64,000 nucleotides of DNA from an uncultured Clostridia bacterium (GTDB taxonomy: Bacteria > Bacillota > Clostridia > TANB77 > CAG-508), in assembly GCA_934169775.1 (NCBI GenBank), contig CAKPOI010000003.1, positions 1-64,000 of the forward strand. Direction: 5' to 3'. Within the stretch, counting starts at the first letter, position 1; every line of letters begins with the position of its first letter. Below the pieces are notes generated by a model. It was not told where the DNA came from and did no database searches. It saw nothing but the letters and a program-made list of their open reading frames with translations. This document shows positions 55,497 to 64,000 of this stretch, piece by piece. The translations under genes were made by a program, and so were the position numbers.

Positions 55497-55525
55497 TTGA
55501 CAAATGTTTTTAAAGATGTTAATAT
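55497..55525 (+). promoter_or_regulatory. Promoter of the tRNA-Ser genes
   Basis: TTGACA, a 17-nt spacer and TAATAT, about 42 nt before tRNA-Ser(TGA). Confidence 0.7.
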
Positions 55526-55567
55526 AAGTAATGTCGTAAGACACCAATAGACATTTGTCAATTATGT

Positions 55568-55659
<92 letters not shown>

Positions 55660-55734
55660 TTTCTTTTTTTGATATAAGACCATAATTTATGAAATATAGA
55701 TTTTGTTTTATATCTTTTTTTGTTAATATTTTAT

Positions 55735-55824
55735 GTAGGTGTACCCAAGTGGTGAAGGGGGCAGTTTGCTAAACTGCTAGGTCGAGCAATCGGCGCGGAG
55801 GTTCGAACCCTCTCACCTACGCCA
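55735..55824 (+). tRNA. tRNA-Ser (anticodon GCT)
   Basis: Class II tRNA with acceptor GTAGGTG/CACCTAC, anticodon loop TTGCTAA, a long variable arm, T-arm GTTCGAACC and encoded CCA. Confidence 0.97.
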
Positions 55825-55977
55825 AAAAGTAGCATCAGTTTTTCTGGTGTTATTTTTTAATGGAGTTAGATTATGAAAAATTATTTATCAATATTAGTAT
55901 TTTGTATAAATTTTTGTTATAGTATGTTATAATGAAATTAGGTTTATATTTGGATTAATGAAATGGAGTTGGTAGAT

Positions 55978-57270
55978 ATGAATAAAAAAAGAATTTTAAG
56001 TATTTTTATAGTTTTTTTTATTATATTTTTGATTAGTACTAATTTAAATGTTGTTTTGGCTGCAAATTATAAAGGGGCTGAAGGTGAAAGTTCATGGGAT
56101 GCTTTTTTGAATTATTTTGTTGCTACTATACGAGAGAATAAATCAAATGTAACAGATGATGAAATATGGAGATTTAGCAAAGGTCCAACTAAAGATGAAG
56201 AACAAGAAGGAGTTAATATGTATACAGGAGATTCAGCTCTTTCTGATGTTAGAGAAGCTGTTGATGATTTAGTTGATAAGAGAAATATTGATATTAAGTC
56301 AGATGTTGCACCATCTAAAACAAAAAATTCTTCAACAACAAGTACTAATACGAAAACTGAAAACGATGCGTCTTCACAAAATTCAGATGGAAAATATGAG
56401 TATAAAGGGTTTAAGTCTGATGATAGTGAATGGGATGCTTTTTATGATTATTTTGTGAATACTTGGTCTACTGATCAGACAAAATTGACAACAGATGAAT
56501 TAAAAAGGTATTCTGTAGGTCCAACAAAAGATGATGAAAAAAATGGTCAAGTTGTAACTAAATATATTGGAACAATAGGTTCGCAAGCGGTTACGAAAGA
56601 TGATGTACTTAGTTTGATAGATACTAGGAATGCAAGCGGAAATGATAGTGCAGCTCTAGATAATGAAAAATATGATAAGGTTCGTAAAGAAGCGATAGAA
56701 TTATATAATGAATATACAGGATATAGTAAAAAATCACAAAAAAATAAAAGAAAGAAGGCAGCTCAAAAATTTTTGAATAAATGTTACGAATTAAAGAAAC
56801 TTAACAATGGGAGGACAATGGCTGATAGTGATATTACGGGAAAGTTTAATGAAGTTGCAGCTGAATTGAGCGTTTCTACAGATACTTTTTACGGAGGGCA
56901 AACAGGAGAAAGTGAAAGTAATACACCAATATATGTTCAACCAACAGTTACACCAAACAAAACATCAGGTTCAACATTAGATGATATGATGACAGATGCA
57001 GATAATTTTGTAAAATCAGGAGATAATGATAAAATAAAAAGCTCGGATTTGCAAAAATTGTCAGGAATAATATATAATATATCTTTGCAAATAGGTATAG
57101 GAGTAGCTGTAATAGCAGGACTTGTGTTAGGTATTCAATTTATGATGTCAAGTGTAGAAGGAAAAGCAGATGTAAAAAAAGGATTAAAAGTATATGTTAT
57201 AGGATGTGTTGTAGTATTTGGCTCTTTTGGAATATGGAAGTTAATTGTTACATTAATGCAGCAAATTTAA
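55978..57270 (+). CDS. Exported two-repeat protein with C-terminal VirB2-like double helix
   Basis: 430 aa. A signal peptide (RILSIFIVFFIIFLISTNLNVVLA) is followed by two homologous modules, each with a SxWDAFxxYFV motif and a GPTKDxE motif (near residues 25-110 and 140-215). A lysine-rich helix follows, then the C-terminal module SGSTLDDMMTDADNFVKSGDND...LSGIIYNISLQIGIGVAVIAG...KADVKKGLKVYVIGC. That module holds two membrane helices with a basic loop, as in VirB2/TrbC pilins. The same module ends the 305-aa protein encoded downstream. It is probably a surface-exposed pilin variant of the second T4SS-like locus. AAATGGAG precedes the ATG. Confidence 0.7.
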   Translation: MNKKRILSIFIVFFIIFLISTNLNVVLAANYKGAEGESSWDAFLNYFVATIRENKSNVTDDEIWRFSKGPTKDEEQEGVNMYTGDSALSDVREAVDDLVDKRNIDIKSDVAPSKTKNSSTTSTNTKTENDASSQNSDGKYEYKGFKSDDSEWDAFYDYFVNTWSTDQTKLTTDELKRYSVGPTKDDEKNGQVVTKYIGTIGSQAVTKDDVLSLIDTRNASGNDSAALDNEKYDKVRKEAIELYNEYTGYSKKSQKNKRKKAAQKFLNKCYELKKLNNGRTMADSDITGKFNEVAAELSVSTDTFYGGQTGESESNTPIYVQPTVTPNKTSGSTLDDMMTDADNFVKSGDNDKIKSSDLQKLSGIIYNISLQIGIGVAVIAGLVLGIQFMMSSVEGKADVKKGLKVYVIGCVVVFGSFGIWKLIVTLMQQI

Positions 57271-57472
57271 AAAATGCAATTTAGTAGATAGTAGTTAAAC
57301 TAGATGCTAAATTGCATTTTGGATATTGTAAGTAAATTTTTATACTAAATATATATAATTTATCGAATTTAGTAAGTGTAGATAATTGTTAAGATTATGT
57401 ATAGCATTTTTGGTTTAGATATGTTATACTAAAATTAGAGAATATTTATATTAATGAATGGAGTTGATAAAT

Positions 57473-58390
57473 ATGAAAGTAAAAAGAGGGAAAATAATAT
57501 TTTTAGTAGTAATATTTCTTATAATTGTTTCTAAAATTAATTTTGTTTTTGCTGATGGTGTTCAGGTTCAAGATCTTGTTAAAGAAGAGGATTATGATAC
57601 TTATGGTGATATGATGTCAAGTTACTCATTAGAAGACTTCATAGGGCAAATGACAGATTCAAATTTTTGGGATTATTATAAGTTTACTTTTCATGCAGTA
57701 GACATTGATAAAGTGAAAGAATATGGACAGGAAGAGGGTTATAAAAATTTGATAAATAAAGTTTTGGATAAAATGGTAGATATGCAAAAAGCTGAGACAT
57801 TAGGCTTGGTGGGGGGAGCTAAAATTAAAGAGGATTTTAAATCTCAGGATCTTGATTATGATGATGAAAAGAAAAATGTTCAGAAAGTATTGAATGCTGT
57901 TGGAGCTAGTAGTACTACTAAAGAAGATGCTGATAAAGTCTTTGGTACTGTGGATAATTTAGATAAAGCTTCTAAAAGCACGGATGTGCAAACCAAAGTA
58001 GATGCCGTAGCGGAAGCAACAAAAGATCAAGAAAAAAGAAAAACCACAATTTATCAGCAACCAACAGTAGCCACAGATAAATCATCTGGTTCAACGTTAG
58101 AGGACATGATGACAGATGCTGATAACTTTGTAAAGTCAGGTGATAATGATAAAGTTAAAAGTTCAGATTTACAAAATTTGTCAGGGATAATATATAATAT
58201 AGCTTTACAGATAGGTATAGGAGTAGCAGTAATAGCAGGACTTGCACTAGGAATTCAATTTATGTTATCAAGTGTAGAAGGAAAGGCAGATGTAAAAAAA
58301 GGTTTAAAAGTATATGCTATAGGATGTGTTGTAGTATTTGGATCTTTTGGAATATGGAAATTAGTTGTTACATTAATGCAACAAATCTAA
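57473..58390 (+). CDS. Second exported protein with the same VirB2-like C-terminal module
   Basis: 305 aa. A signal peptide (GKIIFLVVIFLIIVSKINFVFA) precedes a different, mostly helical charged N-domain (VQVQDLVKEEDYDTYGDMMS...FWDYYKFTFHAVDI). The ending is almost identical to that of the 430-aa protein upstream, from SGSTLEDMMTDADNFVKSGDND to LMQQI. Different heads on one conserved membrane tail suggest variable display on one fibre or channel. Confidence 0.7.
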   Translation: MKVKRGKIIFLVVIFLIIVSKINFVFADGVQVQDLVKEEDYDTYGDMMSSYSLEDFIGQMTDSNFWDYYKFTFHAVDIDKVKEYGQEEGYKNLINKVLDKMVDMQKAETLGLVGGAKIKEDFKSQDLDYDDEKKNVQKVLNAVGASSTTKEDADKVFGTVDNLDKASKSTDVQTKVDAVAEATKDQEKRKTTIYQQPTVATDKSSGSTLEDMMTDADNFVKSGDNDKVKSSDLQNLSGIIYNIALQIGIGVAVIAGLALGIQFMLSSVEGKADVKKGLKVYAIGCVVVFGSFGIWKLVVTLMQQI

Positions 58391-58468
58391 GAATGAAAAA
58401 ACTTGAATTATGTTAATTTTGGTGTTATAATTATTTTATAAAATAAACCTAAAGAGGAGGATTGAAAT

Positions 58469-58588
58469 ATGCTCATAACATTATTGCTTCTTGTAATAGG
58501 CTTAAGTCTATTGTGGTGTTTAGGATGGGCTGGAAAGCTATTAGTAATCTTTTGTATAGCTTGTGCTATATATAAGGTATTTCAGTAA
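58469..58588 (+). CDS. Small hydrophobic protein (39 aa)
   Basis: MLITLLLLVIGLSLLWCLGW is followed by a second hydrophobic segment ending CAIYKVFQ. AGAGGAGG sits 8 nt before the ATG. It is a real-looking small membrane protein placed among pilin-like genes. No family recognised. Confidence 0.6.
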   Translation: MLITLLLLVIGLSLLWCLGWAGKLLVIFCIACAIYKVFQ

Positions 58589-58630
58589 CAAAAAAACTTA
58601 CAGTTTCATAATTATGAGCTGTAAGTATTT

Positions 58631-58730
58631 TTATATATTGGGAAAGTTATGCAATTTTCCTAATATATAAAAATACATTGCACAGAAAATTTATTTCATA
58701 AATTTTCGCACATGAACAAATTTACTGAAA
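58631..58730. repeat. Dispersed two-hairpin element, copy B (inverted)
   Basis: The reverse complement of the 20661-20760 element, roughly 85-90% similar by eye. The GC pairs at the tip of one stem are replaced by AT pairs in both arms (TTTGC/GCAAA versus TTTAT/ATAAA), so the fold is kept. Confidence 0.75.
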
Positions 58731-58868
58731 ATTTCAAATTTTTGAGTATGATGAAAAGTAAAGTTAAGACTAAAATTGAAAATTTTCATATTTGTTCTTA
58801 AAGTACTTGTTTTTGAATTTAATATATATTATAATAAAATTAGGCAGAAAATGAAAGTTGGTGATAGT

Positions 58869-59279
58869 ATGAAAAAAATTGGAATAATTTTAACAACTTT
58901 TTCTTTTTTAGTATTCTTTTGGGTTGGAAATTACTCATATGCAAATCGTCCATCAGAAATTACTAAAGGAAGTGAAGCAATTAATATGGCAACATCAAAT
59001 GGTGGATTAGGAGATTTAGATAAATATAAAGGAACTCAAACCACATCAACGAAATTTAATAATAAGTTAAATAATATATTCGGTATTGTTAGAGCAATAG
59101 GGATTGTTATATCTGTAGTTATGCTAACAGCAATAGGAATAAAATTTATGATGGGAAGTGTAGAAGAAAAGGCTGAATATAAGCAAACACTAATACCTTA
59201 TGTGGTTGGAGCAGCAGTTATTTTCTTGGGAACTTGGCTTCCACAATTTATTTATGATATAACAAATGATGTAATTTAG
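58869..59279 (+). CDS. VirB2-like pilin (136 aa)
   Basis: A signal peptide (MKKIGIILTTFSFLVFFWVG...YSYA) is followed by a short polar region and two membrane helices: IFGIVRAIGIVISVVMLTAIGIKFMMGS and LIPYVVGAAVIFLGTWLPQFI. The helices are joined by VEEKAEYKQT. The pattern GSxEEKAxYK...PYVVGA is shared with the 121-aa protein encoded downstream. It is probably a structural pilin subunit. The start at 58869 follows GTTGGTGAT. Confidence 0.75.
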   Translation: MKKIGIILTTFSFLVFFWVGNYSYANRPSEITKGSEAINMATSNGGLGDLDKYKGTQTTSTKFNNKLNNIFGIVRAIGIVISVVMLTAIGIKFMMGSVEEKAEYKQTLIPYVVGAAVIFLGTWLPQFIYDITNDVI

Positions 59280-59410
59280 TAGAAAAATTAGTTGAAATTT
59301 ATTTTATTATGTATATCTACTTGCAAAATTTGTAGAAATATGATAAAATACAATAAGTTATATAGTTTTTAAGATTTTATAATTAATTATAAATGAAAGG
59401 GAGGATAAAA

Positions 59411-59776
59411 ATGAGTGTAAAGAAAATACAAAAAATAGTAGCAGTACTTATGACTACAATAATGTTAATATCTATGATTAATGTAATATCTTTAGCAACA
59501 ACACCAAGTGGAATAACAGCAGGAAATGTAACAACAACAGCTATTGACAATGCAGGTAAACAAGTGGTTGGGGTTCTTCAAGCGGTAGGTGTTATATTAT
59601 CAGTAGTAATGTTAACAGTTATAGGTATTAAATATTTAATGGGAAGTGCAGAAGAAAAAGCCGATTACAAAAAAAGTTTAATGCCATATGTTGTTGGTGC
59701 CGCTTTAGTATTTACAGCTTCAATATTTGCACAAGCTATTTATGAATTTTTCCATGGATGGTCTACTGGTGCATAA
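59411..59776 (+). CDS. VirB2-like pilin (121 aa)
   Basis: A signal peptide (KKIQKIVAVLMTTIMLISMINVISLA) precedes two membrane helices: VVGVLQAVGVILSVVMLTVIGIKYLMGS and LMPYVVGAALVFTASIFAQ. The loop between them is AEEKADYKKS. It is the shortest of the four pilin-like proteins in this locus and has the strongest ribosome site (AAAGGGAGG). An intrinsic terminator directly after it suggests high, separate expression, as expected for a major pilin. Confidence 0.78.
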   Translation: MSVKKIQKIVAVLMTTIMLISMINVISLATTPSGITAGNVTTTAIDNAGKQVVGVLQAVGVILSVVMLTVIGIKYLMGSAEEKADYKKSLMPYVVGAALVFTASIFAQAIYEFFHGWSTGA

Positions 59777-59784
59777 AATAAAAA

Positions 59785-59808
59785 AGTCACTAAAAGTGGC
59801 TTTTTTTG
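59785..59808 (+). terminator. Terminator after the pilin gene
   Basis: AGTCAC-TAAAA-GTGGCT followed by seven T residues. Confidence 0.8.
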
Positions 59809-59968
59809 TTGTAAATGAGGTAAAATTTTGATTTTTTTTATTTATAATGTTACAAATATATTAAATTTTAAAAAAAATAGACTTTTTTGCGCAAAAATGT
59901 TACAATTTTTGCGTTTTTTTGGTATAATGATATTAAGTGTAAATGGGTTAAAAAGGAGGAATTAATAT

Positions 59969-60355
59969 ATGAACACATATAACATACCAAGAAATGTAAA
60001 AGGAGAGGGAAGAATATTATATGTTTTTTCAACAAAAGCTTTAATTTATACATTTGTAGGTCTTTGTGTAGGACTAGTTTTTAATTTTATATTTAAATTA
60101 ATAGGATTATCAACAGTTGGAATAATTCTTCTGGTAGTATGTGGTGTATTAGGATTTGTTATAGCAACGTTTAAGGTTCCAGATACTACAGCTTTTGAAA
60201 TTACTAAAAAAACAGGTGGAGAAAATATAGATGATGTAATTAGAAGGGCAATAAAATTTAAAATGGAACATAATAAAATTTATTTATATACAATAGATTC
60301 AAAAGAAAATAATAAAAAAGAAACAAATGAGAATGGAGGAAAAACAAATGGATAA
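59969..60355 (+). CDS. PrgI-family membrane protein (VirB3-like)
   Basis: 128 aa. It begins MNTYNIPRNVKGEGRILYVFS, then has two adjacent membrane helices (ALIYTFVGLCVGLVFNFIFKL, GIILLVVCGVLGFVIATF). A tail with DDVIRRAIKFKMEHNKIYLY is typical of PrgI/VirB3 proteins that anchor VirB4. It overlaps the next gene by 8 nt, so the two are translationally coupled. AAAAGGAGG precedes the ATG. Confidence 0.85.
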   Translation: MNTYNIPRNVKGEGRILYVFSTKALIYTFVGLCVGLVFNFIFKLIGLSTVGIILLVVCGVLGFVIATFKVPDTTAFEITKKTGGENIDDVIRRAIKFKMEHNKIYLYTIDSKENNKKETNENGGKTNG

Positions 60356-61598
60356 TGATATTTCACAAATACTAATGTTAGTTTTAGGGCTTATGATAAT
60401 CTTTCTAGTAGTATTAGTAATAGTTTTTATTGTTTTACAAGTAAAAATACATAAAAGAACAAAGGTTAAAAAGGAAAGCATTTCTGTAAAAGAAAATAAA
60501 AAAGATATAAATAAAAAAGAAAAAAATACTCAGAATACATCAATATCATATAATAAACAATCAATTTTTGATTTTATGGAATTTGATGATGTTAAAGATA
60601 ATATGATTGTTCAAAAAAATGGTAGACGTTATATTATGGCTATTGAATGTCAAGGAGTAAATTATGATTTGATGTCACAAATGGAAAAAGTTAGTGTAGA
60701 AGAAGGATTTCAACAATTTTTAAATACTTTGAGATTTCCTATTCAGATATACATTCAAACTAGAACAATAAATTTGGAAAAAAGCATAGAAGGTTATAAA
60801 GCTAAATTAAAAGAAGTTGAAAATAAATATAATAAAACTATATATGATTATAATCGTATGGTTCAAAGTGAAAGTTATACAAAACAACAATTGGATGCAG
60901 CATTTTTTAATTTAACTAAACAAAGAAATTTATATGAATATGCTAGGGATATTGTTGATAATACAGAAAGAATGAGTTTAAATAGAAATATTTTAAATAA
61001 AAAATATTATGTAATTTTATCATATATGCCTGAAGAAGCTGGTTCAGCTACATATGATATAGAAGAATTAAGAAATATGGCATTTTCAGAGTTGTATACA
61101 AAAGCACAGGCTTTAATTAGAACATTATCAGGATGCTCAGTTAGTGGAAAAATATTGAATTCTAATGAATTAATTGAATTGTTATATGCTGCATATAACA
61201 GAGATGATTCAGAAATATTTGGGTTGGACAAGGCTCAAAAAGCTGGATATGAAGATTTATATTCTGTTGCACCAGATGTTTTTGAAAAGAAAATAAAAGC
61301 TTTGGATGAGCAAATTAGAAATGGTTCAATAGATTTGGCTAATGAAAAAATTGAAAAGATGAAAGCTAAGTCTGAAGCTCAAAAAATAGCAGAAGAAAAA
61401 GAAAGAAGAATGGATGATTTGATTAGTCAAATGGCAAAAATGATATTAGAAGAGAATCAAAATGTTGTTGGTGTAGATATTGCTAAAGAGGCTATAGCAG
61501 ATATTAAGGCTGATGAAAAACAAAAGAAAGAAGGAGGTAAGCAAAATGTCAAAGAAAAAACAAATGCAGTTAGAGGAAGAACAAAATCAATTAAATAA
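60348..61598 (+). CDS. Membrane-anchored VirB4 N-domain protein
   Basis: 416 aa. One N-terminal membrane helix (ILMLVLGLMIIFLVVLVIVFIVLQV) and a charged linker precede a VirB4/TraC N-domain (NMIVQKNGRRYIMAIECQG, FLNTLRFPIQIYIQTRTINLEKS, KYYVILSYMPEE, ALIRTLSGCSVSGKILNSNEL). A long coiled coil follows. No P-loop. With the ATPase gene that follows it, it seems to form a split VirB4. The end overlaps that gene by 53 nt in another frame, indicating tight coupling. Confidence 0.8.
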   Translation: MDNDISQILMLVLGLMIIFLVVLVIVFIVLQVKIHKRTKVKKESISVKENKKDINKKEKNTQNTSISYNKQSIFDFMEFDDVKDNMIVQKNGRRYIMAIECQGVNYDLMSQMEKVSVEEGFQQFLNTLRFPIQIYIQTRTINLEKSIEGYKAKLKEVENKYNKTIYDYNRMVQSESYTKQQLDAAFFNLTKQRNLYEYARDIVDNTERMSLNRNILNKKYYVILSYMPEEAGSATYDIEELRNMAFSELYTKAQALIRTLSGCSVSGKILNSNELIELLYAAYNRDDSEIFGLDKAQKAGYEDLYSVAPDVFEKKIKALDEQIRNGSIDLANEKIEKMKAKSEAQKIAEEKERRMDDLISQMAKMILEENQNVVGVDIAKEAIADIKADEKQKKEGGKQNVKEKTNAVRGRTKSIK

Positions 61599-63513
61599 AG
61601 CAGAAGATGTTGAATTTTTAAAAAGAAGAACAATAAAAGAATTAATTGCACCTGCGGGAATTGATGCATCTAAAATAGATCATTTGGAAATTATTTCTAA
61701 TGTGAAAAAATATGCTAGAAGTTTCTTTGTTTCTACGCTTCCTCGTATGTGTACTTTTCCAGAATTATTTAGGGATTTATACTTTTTTGGAGATATAAAT
61801 ACATCTATATATATTACACCAGTTTCAGAAGCTAGATCGCAAAATGAGTTGAATAAAGTTATTAATGAATTGGAAACGGAAAGAATTGTTGCTTCTGATA
61901 GAGGTAATATAAATAGGGAAAGTACATTATCTCAAAAGAGATTTGAAGCAGAGCAGTTAAGAGATGAAATTGCAGCAGGATTTAATAAAATGTATGAGGC
62001 TTCTGTAATTTCTACATTGTATACATATTCTTTGAATGATTTAGAGAGACTTACAAAATTATTGGCTACAGAGATGTCAAAATCACTTGTTAATATTAAA
62101 AGTGCTTGGGGAATTCAGGAAGATGCGTTTAAATCAAATTTACCTTTGATGGATGATAGAGTTAAAAAAATGCATTCTTTTGATAGTCGTTCTATGGGAA
62201 CAGTATTTCCTTTTACAACTTCAGAAGTTGGACATCCTACAGGAATTCCGTTAGGATTTAATAAGCAAACAGGTACACCAATTTTATTTGATAATTTTGC
62301 GCCATCTTTAAATAATTATAATATGGTTATTTTTGCTAAATCTGGTGCTGGTAAATCCGTAACTATGAAGACTTTAATTTCTCGTTCTTCTGTGTTAATG
62401 GGAATAGAAAGTTTAGCATTGGATGCAGAAGGTGAGTATACAATTGTTGCAGAGAGTTTGGGTGGTATTAATATTGTTATTAGTCCAAATTCTAAAACTG
62501 TAATTAATTTATTTGATATTGAACCAGAAAGAGTAAAGGATGAGATCACTGGTAGAGAAAAAATTGTTTTAAATGTAGAAAATAAAGTAGAAGATGTTAC
62601 TCAGGCTTTAGTTACAATGGCAAAAGGTAGTACTAGAAGTGATGATGTAAATGAGCTTACAAAACAGGTTATTGCAGAATCTGTTGCTGAGGAATATGAG
62701 AGTTTAGGAATTACAAGTGATCCAAATAGTTTATATAAAACTGGAAATGATTTTCAAAAAGGTGATAGACTTTATAGTGAGAAAAAAGAAATGCCAACTA
62801 TTGGTAGCTGGTATAAAAGAATTGAAAGAAAAGCAATGATGAATGCTAATAAAGATTATAGTTTTCATTATAGTTATTTATTAAAGGTTATGAAGCAATA
62901 TATTAGGGAATACAATGGTCAGATGGCTTATTTTGATGGTCAATCTACATTTGAATTACTTGATGGAGCACCTTTTATAAATCTTGATATTTCTCAATTG
63001 GAAGAAAGATTTGCAAGACCTCTTGCACAGCAAATTTTACTTTCTTGGATTTGGGAGAAATATGTTAAGAAAAATAGTGAAGATAGAACGAAAGCTAAGC
63101 AAAAGAGGGTTTTAGTTGATGAGGCCTGGATGTTATTACCATATCCAGAAGCAGTAGATTTCTTAAATAAAATGGCCAGACGTGCTAGAAAAAGAAATGT
63201 TTCTCTTGCTATTATTTCACAAAGATTTCAGGACTTTTATGAAAAACCAGAGGCTCAGGCTGTTTTAACTTCTTCTGATACAAAACTATTTTTGGCTCAG
63301 GATAAATCAGAAATTCAATATTTAAAAGAGGTATTTAAACTAAGTGATGGTGAAGCAGGATTTTTGGTTAATTGTTTAAAAGGAGAAGGGCTTTTAAAAG
63401 TTGGTGGAGAAACTGCTATAATTCAGATTTCTCCTACACAAAAAGAATTTGAATTTGTTGAAACTAATGTTAATAAAATGGTTAGATTGCAGAAGATGAA
63501 AAATGGCATGTAA
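61546..63513 (+). CDS. virB4: VirB4-type T4SS ATPase
   Basis: 655 aa. An N-domain (SFFVSTLPRMCTFPELFRDLYFFGDINTSIYI, coiled coil, VFPFTTSEVGHPTGIPLGFN) leads to Walker A AKSGAGKSVT (near residue 265). IESLALDAEGEYTIVAE follows, then Walker B RVLVDEAWMLLPYPEA (near 521) and SLAIISQRFQDFYEKPEAQAVL. This is the energy source of the second T4SS-like system. AAGGAGG is 8 nt before the ATG at 61546. It is more complete than the 596-aa VirB4 at 32828. Confidence 0.93.
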   Translation: MSKKKQMQLEEEQNQLNKAEDVEFLKRRTIKELIAPAGIDASKIDHLEIISNVKKYARSFFVSTLPRMCTFPELFRDLYFFGDINTSIYITPVSEARSQNELNKVINELETERIVASDRGNINRESTLSQKRFEAEQLRDEIAAGFNKMYEASVISTLYTYSLNDLERLTKLLATEMSKSLVNIKSAWGIQEDAFKSNLPLMDDRVKKMHSFDSRSMGTVFPFTTSEVGHPTGIPLGFNKQTGTPILFDNFAPSLNNYNMVIFAKSGAGKSVTMKTLISRSSVLMGIESLALDAEGEYTIVAESLGGINIVISPNSKTVINLFDIEPERVKDEITGREKIVLNVENKVEDVTQALVTMAKGSTRSDDVNELTKQVIAESVAEEYESLGITSDPNSLYKTGNDFQKGDRLYSEKKEMPTIGSWYKRIERKAMMNANKDYSFHYSYLLKVMKQYIREYNGQMAYFDGQSTFELLDGAPFINLDISQLEERFARPLAQQILLSWIWEKYVKKNSEDRTKAKQKRVLVDEAWMLLPYPEAVDFLNKMARRARKRNVSLAIISQRFQDFYEKPEAQAVLTSSDTKLFLAQDKSEIQYLKEVFKLSDGEAGFLVNCLKGEGLLKVGGETAIIQISPTQKEFEFVETNVNKMVRLQKMKNGM

Positions 63514-63559
63514 AGGCCAAGGAGGGAGAGTATGCCTTAAGAAAGGAATGAAATAAAAA

Positions 63560-64000
63560 ATGAAATTTTTTAAGAAGAAAAATAATCAAAAGATGTTTAT
63601 TGCAATACTGATGGTCATTGTTCTGAACTTTTCTATACCAAATTATTCTCAGGCAGGTGTTTTTGGTGATATTGCAGGTGACTTATTAAAAGAACTTGTT
63701 CAATTAGTTGCTTCAATAGGTGATGTTGCAATGGGTGCTTTAAATCATTTTATGCTTGGAACTGATAAAGTAATTACATCTTCAATGCTTGAGTTAAATG
63801 ATGCTAATATAACTAATGAAAATTCATGGTTACATTATGATGAGAGTAAGGTTGGTACGAAAAAAACTGTAAAATATGACCAGTTGGATGGCCTTATATT
63901 TAGTAGTGGACCCAAAATTCCTAACTTTTTGTATTGTCCAGAAAATATTTTTTCTAATAGAATTGCTATGTTAGATGTTAATTTTGTTAGGTCACATGAT
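63560..64000 (+). CDS. VirB6/TrbL-like protein, N-terminal part (runs off the window)
   Basis: 147 residues are visible. A basic start and signal-like helix (NQKMFIAILMVIVLNFSIP...SQA) is followed by a hydrophobic DIAGDLLKELVQLVASIGDVAMGALNHFML. A polar extracellular stretch then includes PEIxF-like PENIFSNRIAMLDVNFV. The position directly after virB4 and the layout fit the VirB6-like channel protein of Gram-positive T4SS; membrane helices would lie beyond the window. The ATG at 63560 follows AAGAAAGGA. Confidence 0.6.
   Translation, partial: MKFFKKKNNQKMFIAILMVIVLNFSIPNYSQAGVFGDIAGDLLKELVQLVASIGDVAMGALNHFMLGTDKVITSSMLELNDANITNENSWLHYDESKVGTKKTVKYDQLDGLIFSSGPKIPNFLYCPENIFSNRIAMLDVNFVRSHD

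Overview
The window is a very AT-rich chromosome segment carrying the replication origin of a Gram-positive anaerobe. It most resembles an uncultured gut-type clostridial lineage (Bacillota). The grounds are the dnaA/dnaN/recF/gyrB/gyrA block facing rpmH-rnpA-yidD-yidC-jag-mnmE-mnmG-rsmG-parA-parB, AGGAGG-type ribosome sites, rubrerythrin, prepilins beginning K-GITLIALVITI, and sortase-type surface adhesins. I cannot name a species.

Layout. 1-9 kb: a truncated prepilin, an XRE regulator, rubrerythrin, small conserved proteins, CorA, DapA, a VanW-family wall protein and a CBM protein. 9.4-9.8 kb: a Thr/Glu/Lys tRNA operon. 10.1-20.3 kb: two overlapping giant surface proteins (1749 and 1637 aa). 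21-25 kb, + strand: type IV secretion-like genes (VirD4 with an in-frame stop, a VirB2-like pilin, VirB6-like, PrgI/VirB3-like), then the helicase-loader pair DnaD-DnaC and an IS200-type transposon. 28-45 kb, - strand: gyrA, a VirB4 module, gyrB, recF, dnaN and dnaA. Between gyrA and gyrB sits the VirB4 module. Two copies of an unknown structured RNA of about 415 nt flank gyrB-recF, and about 2.4 kb of AT-rich repeats with DnaA-box-like sites lies between recF and dnaN. DnaA boxes flank dnaA on both sides. 45-55 kb, + strand: the rpmH-to-parB block with a parS-like cluster upstream of mnmG. 55.5-64 kb: two tRNA-Ser genes, then a second type IV secretion-like locus with four pilin-like proteins, PrgI, a split VirB4 and the start of a VirB6-like protein.

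Most striking observation. Two conserved genes, mnmE and the helicase loader dnaC, are each broken by a +1 shift exactly at an in-frame CGG codon. In both, skipping the C restores the conserved glycine (TAPG-GG in MnmE, the Walker A GLGKT in DnaC). My scan by eye found no other in-frame CGG in any gene of the window. This suggests CGG is unassigned here and that CGG-N is bypassed or read as a four-base glycine codon. The rival explanation is two assembly errors of the same kind. The origin-linked duplicated RNA and the two T4SS-like loci without a visible relaxase are the next most interesting items.
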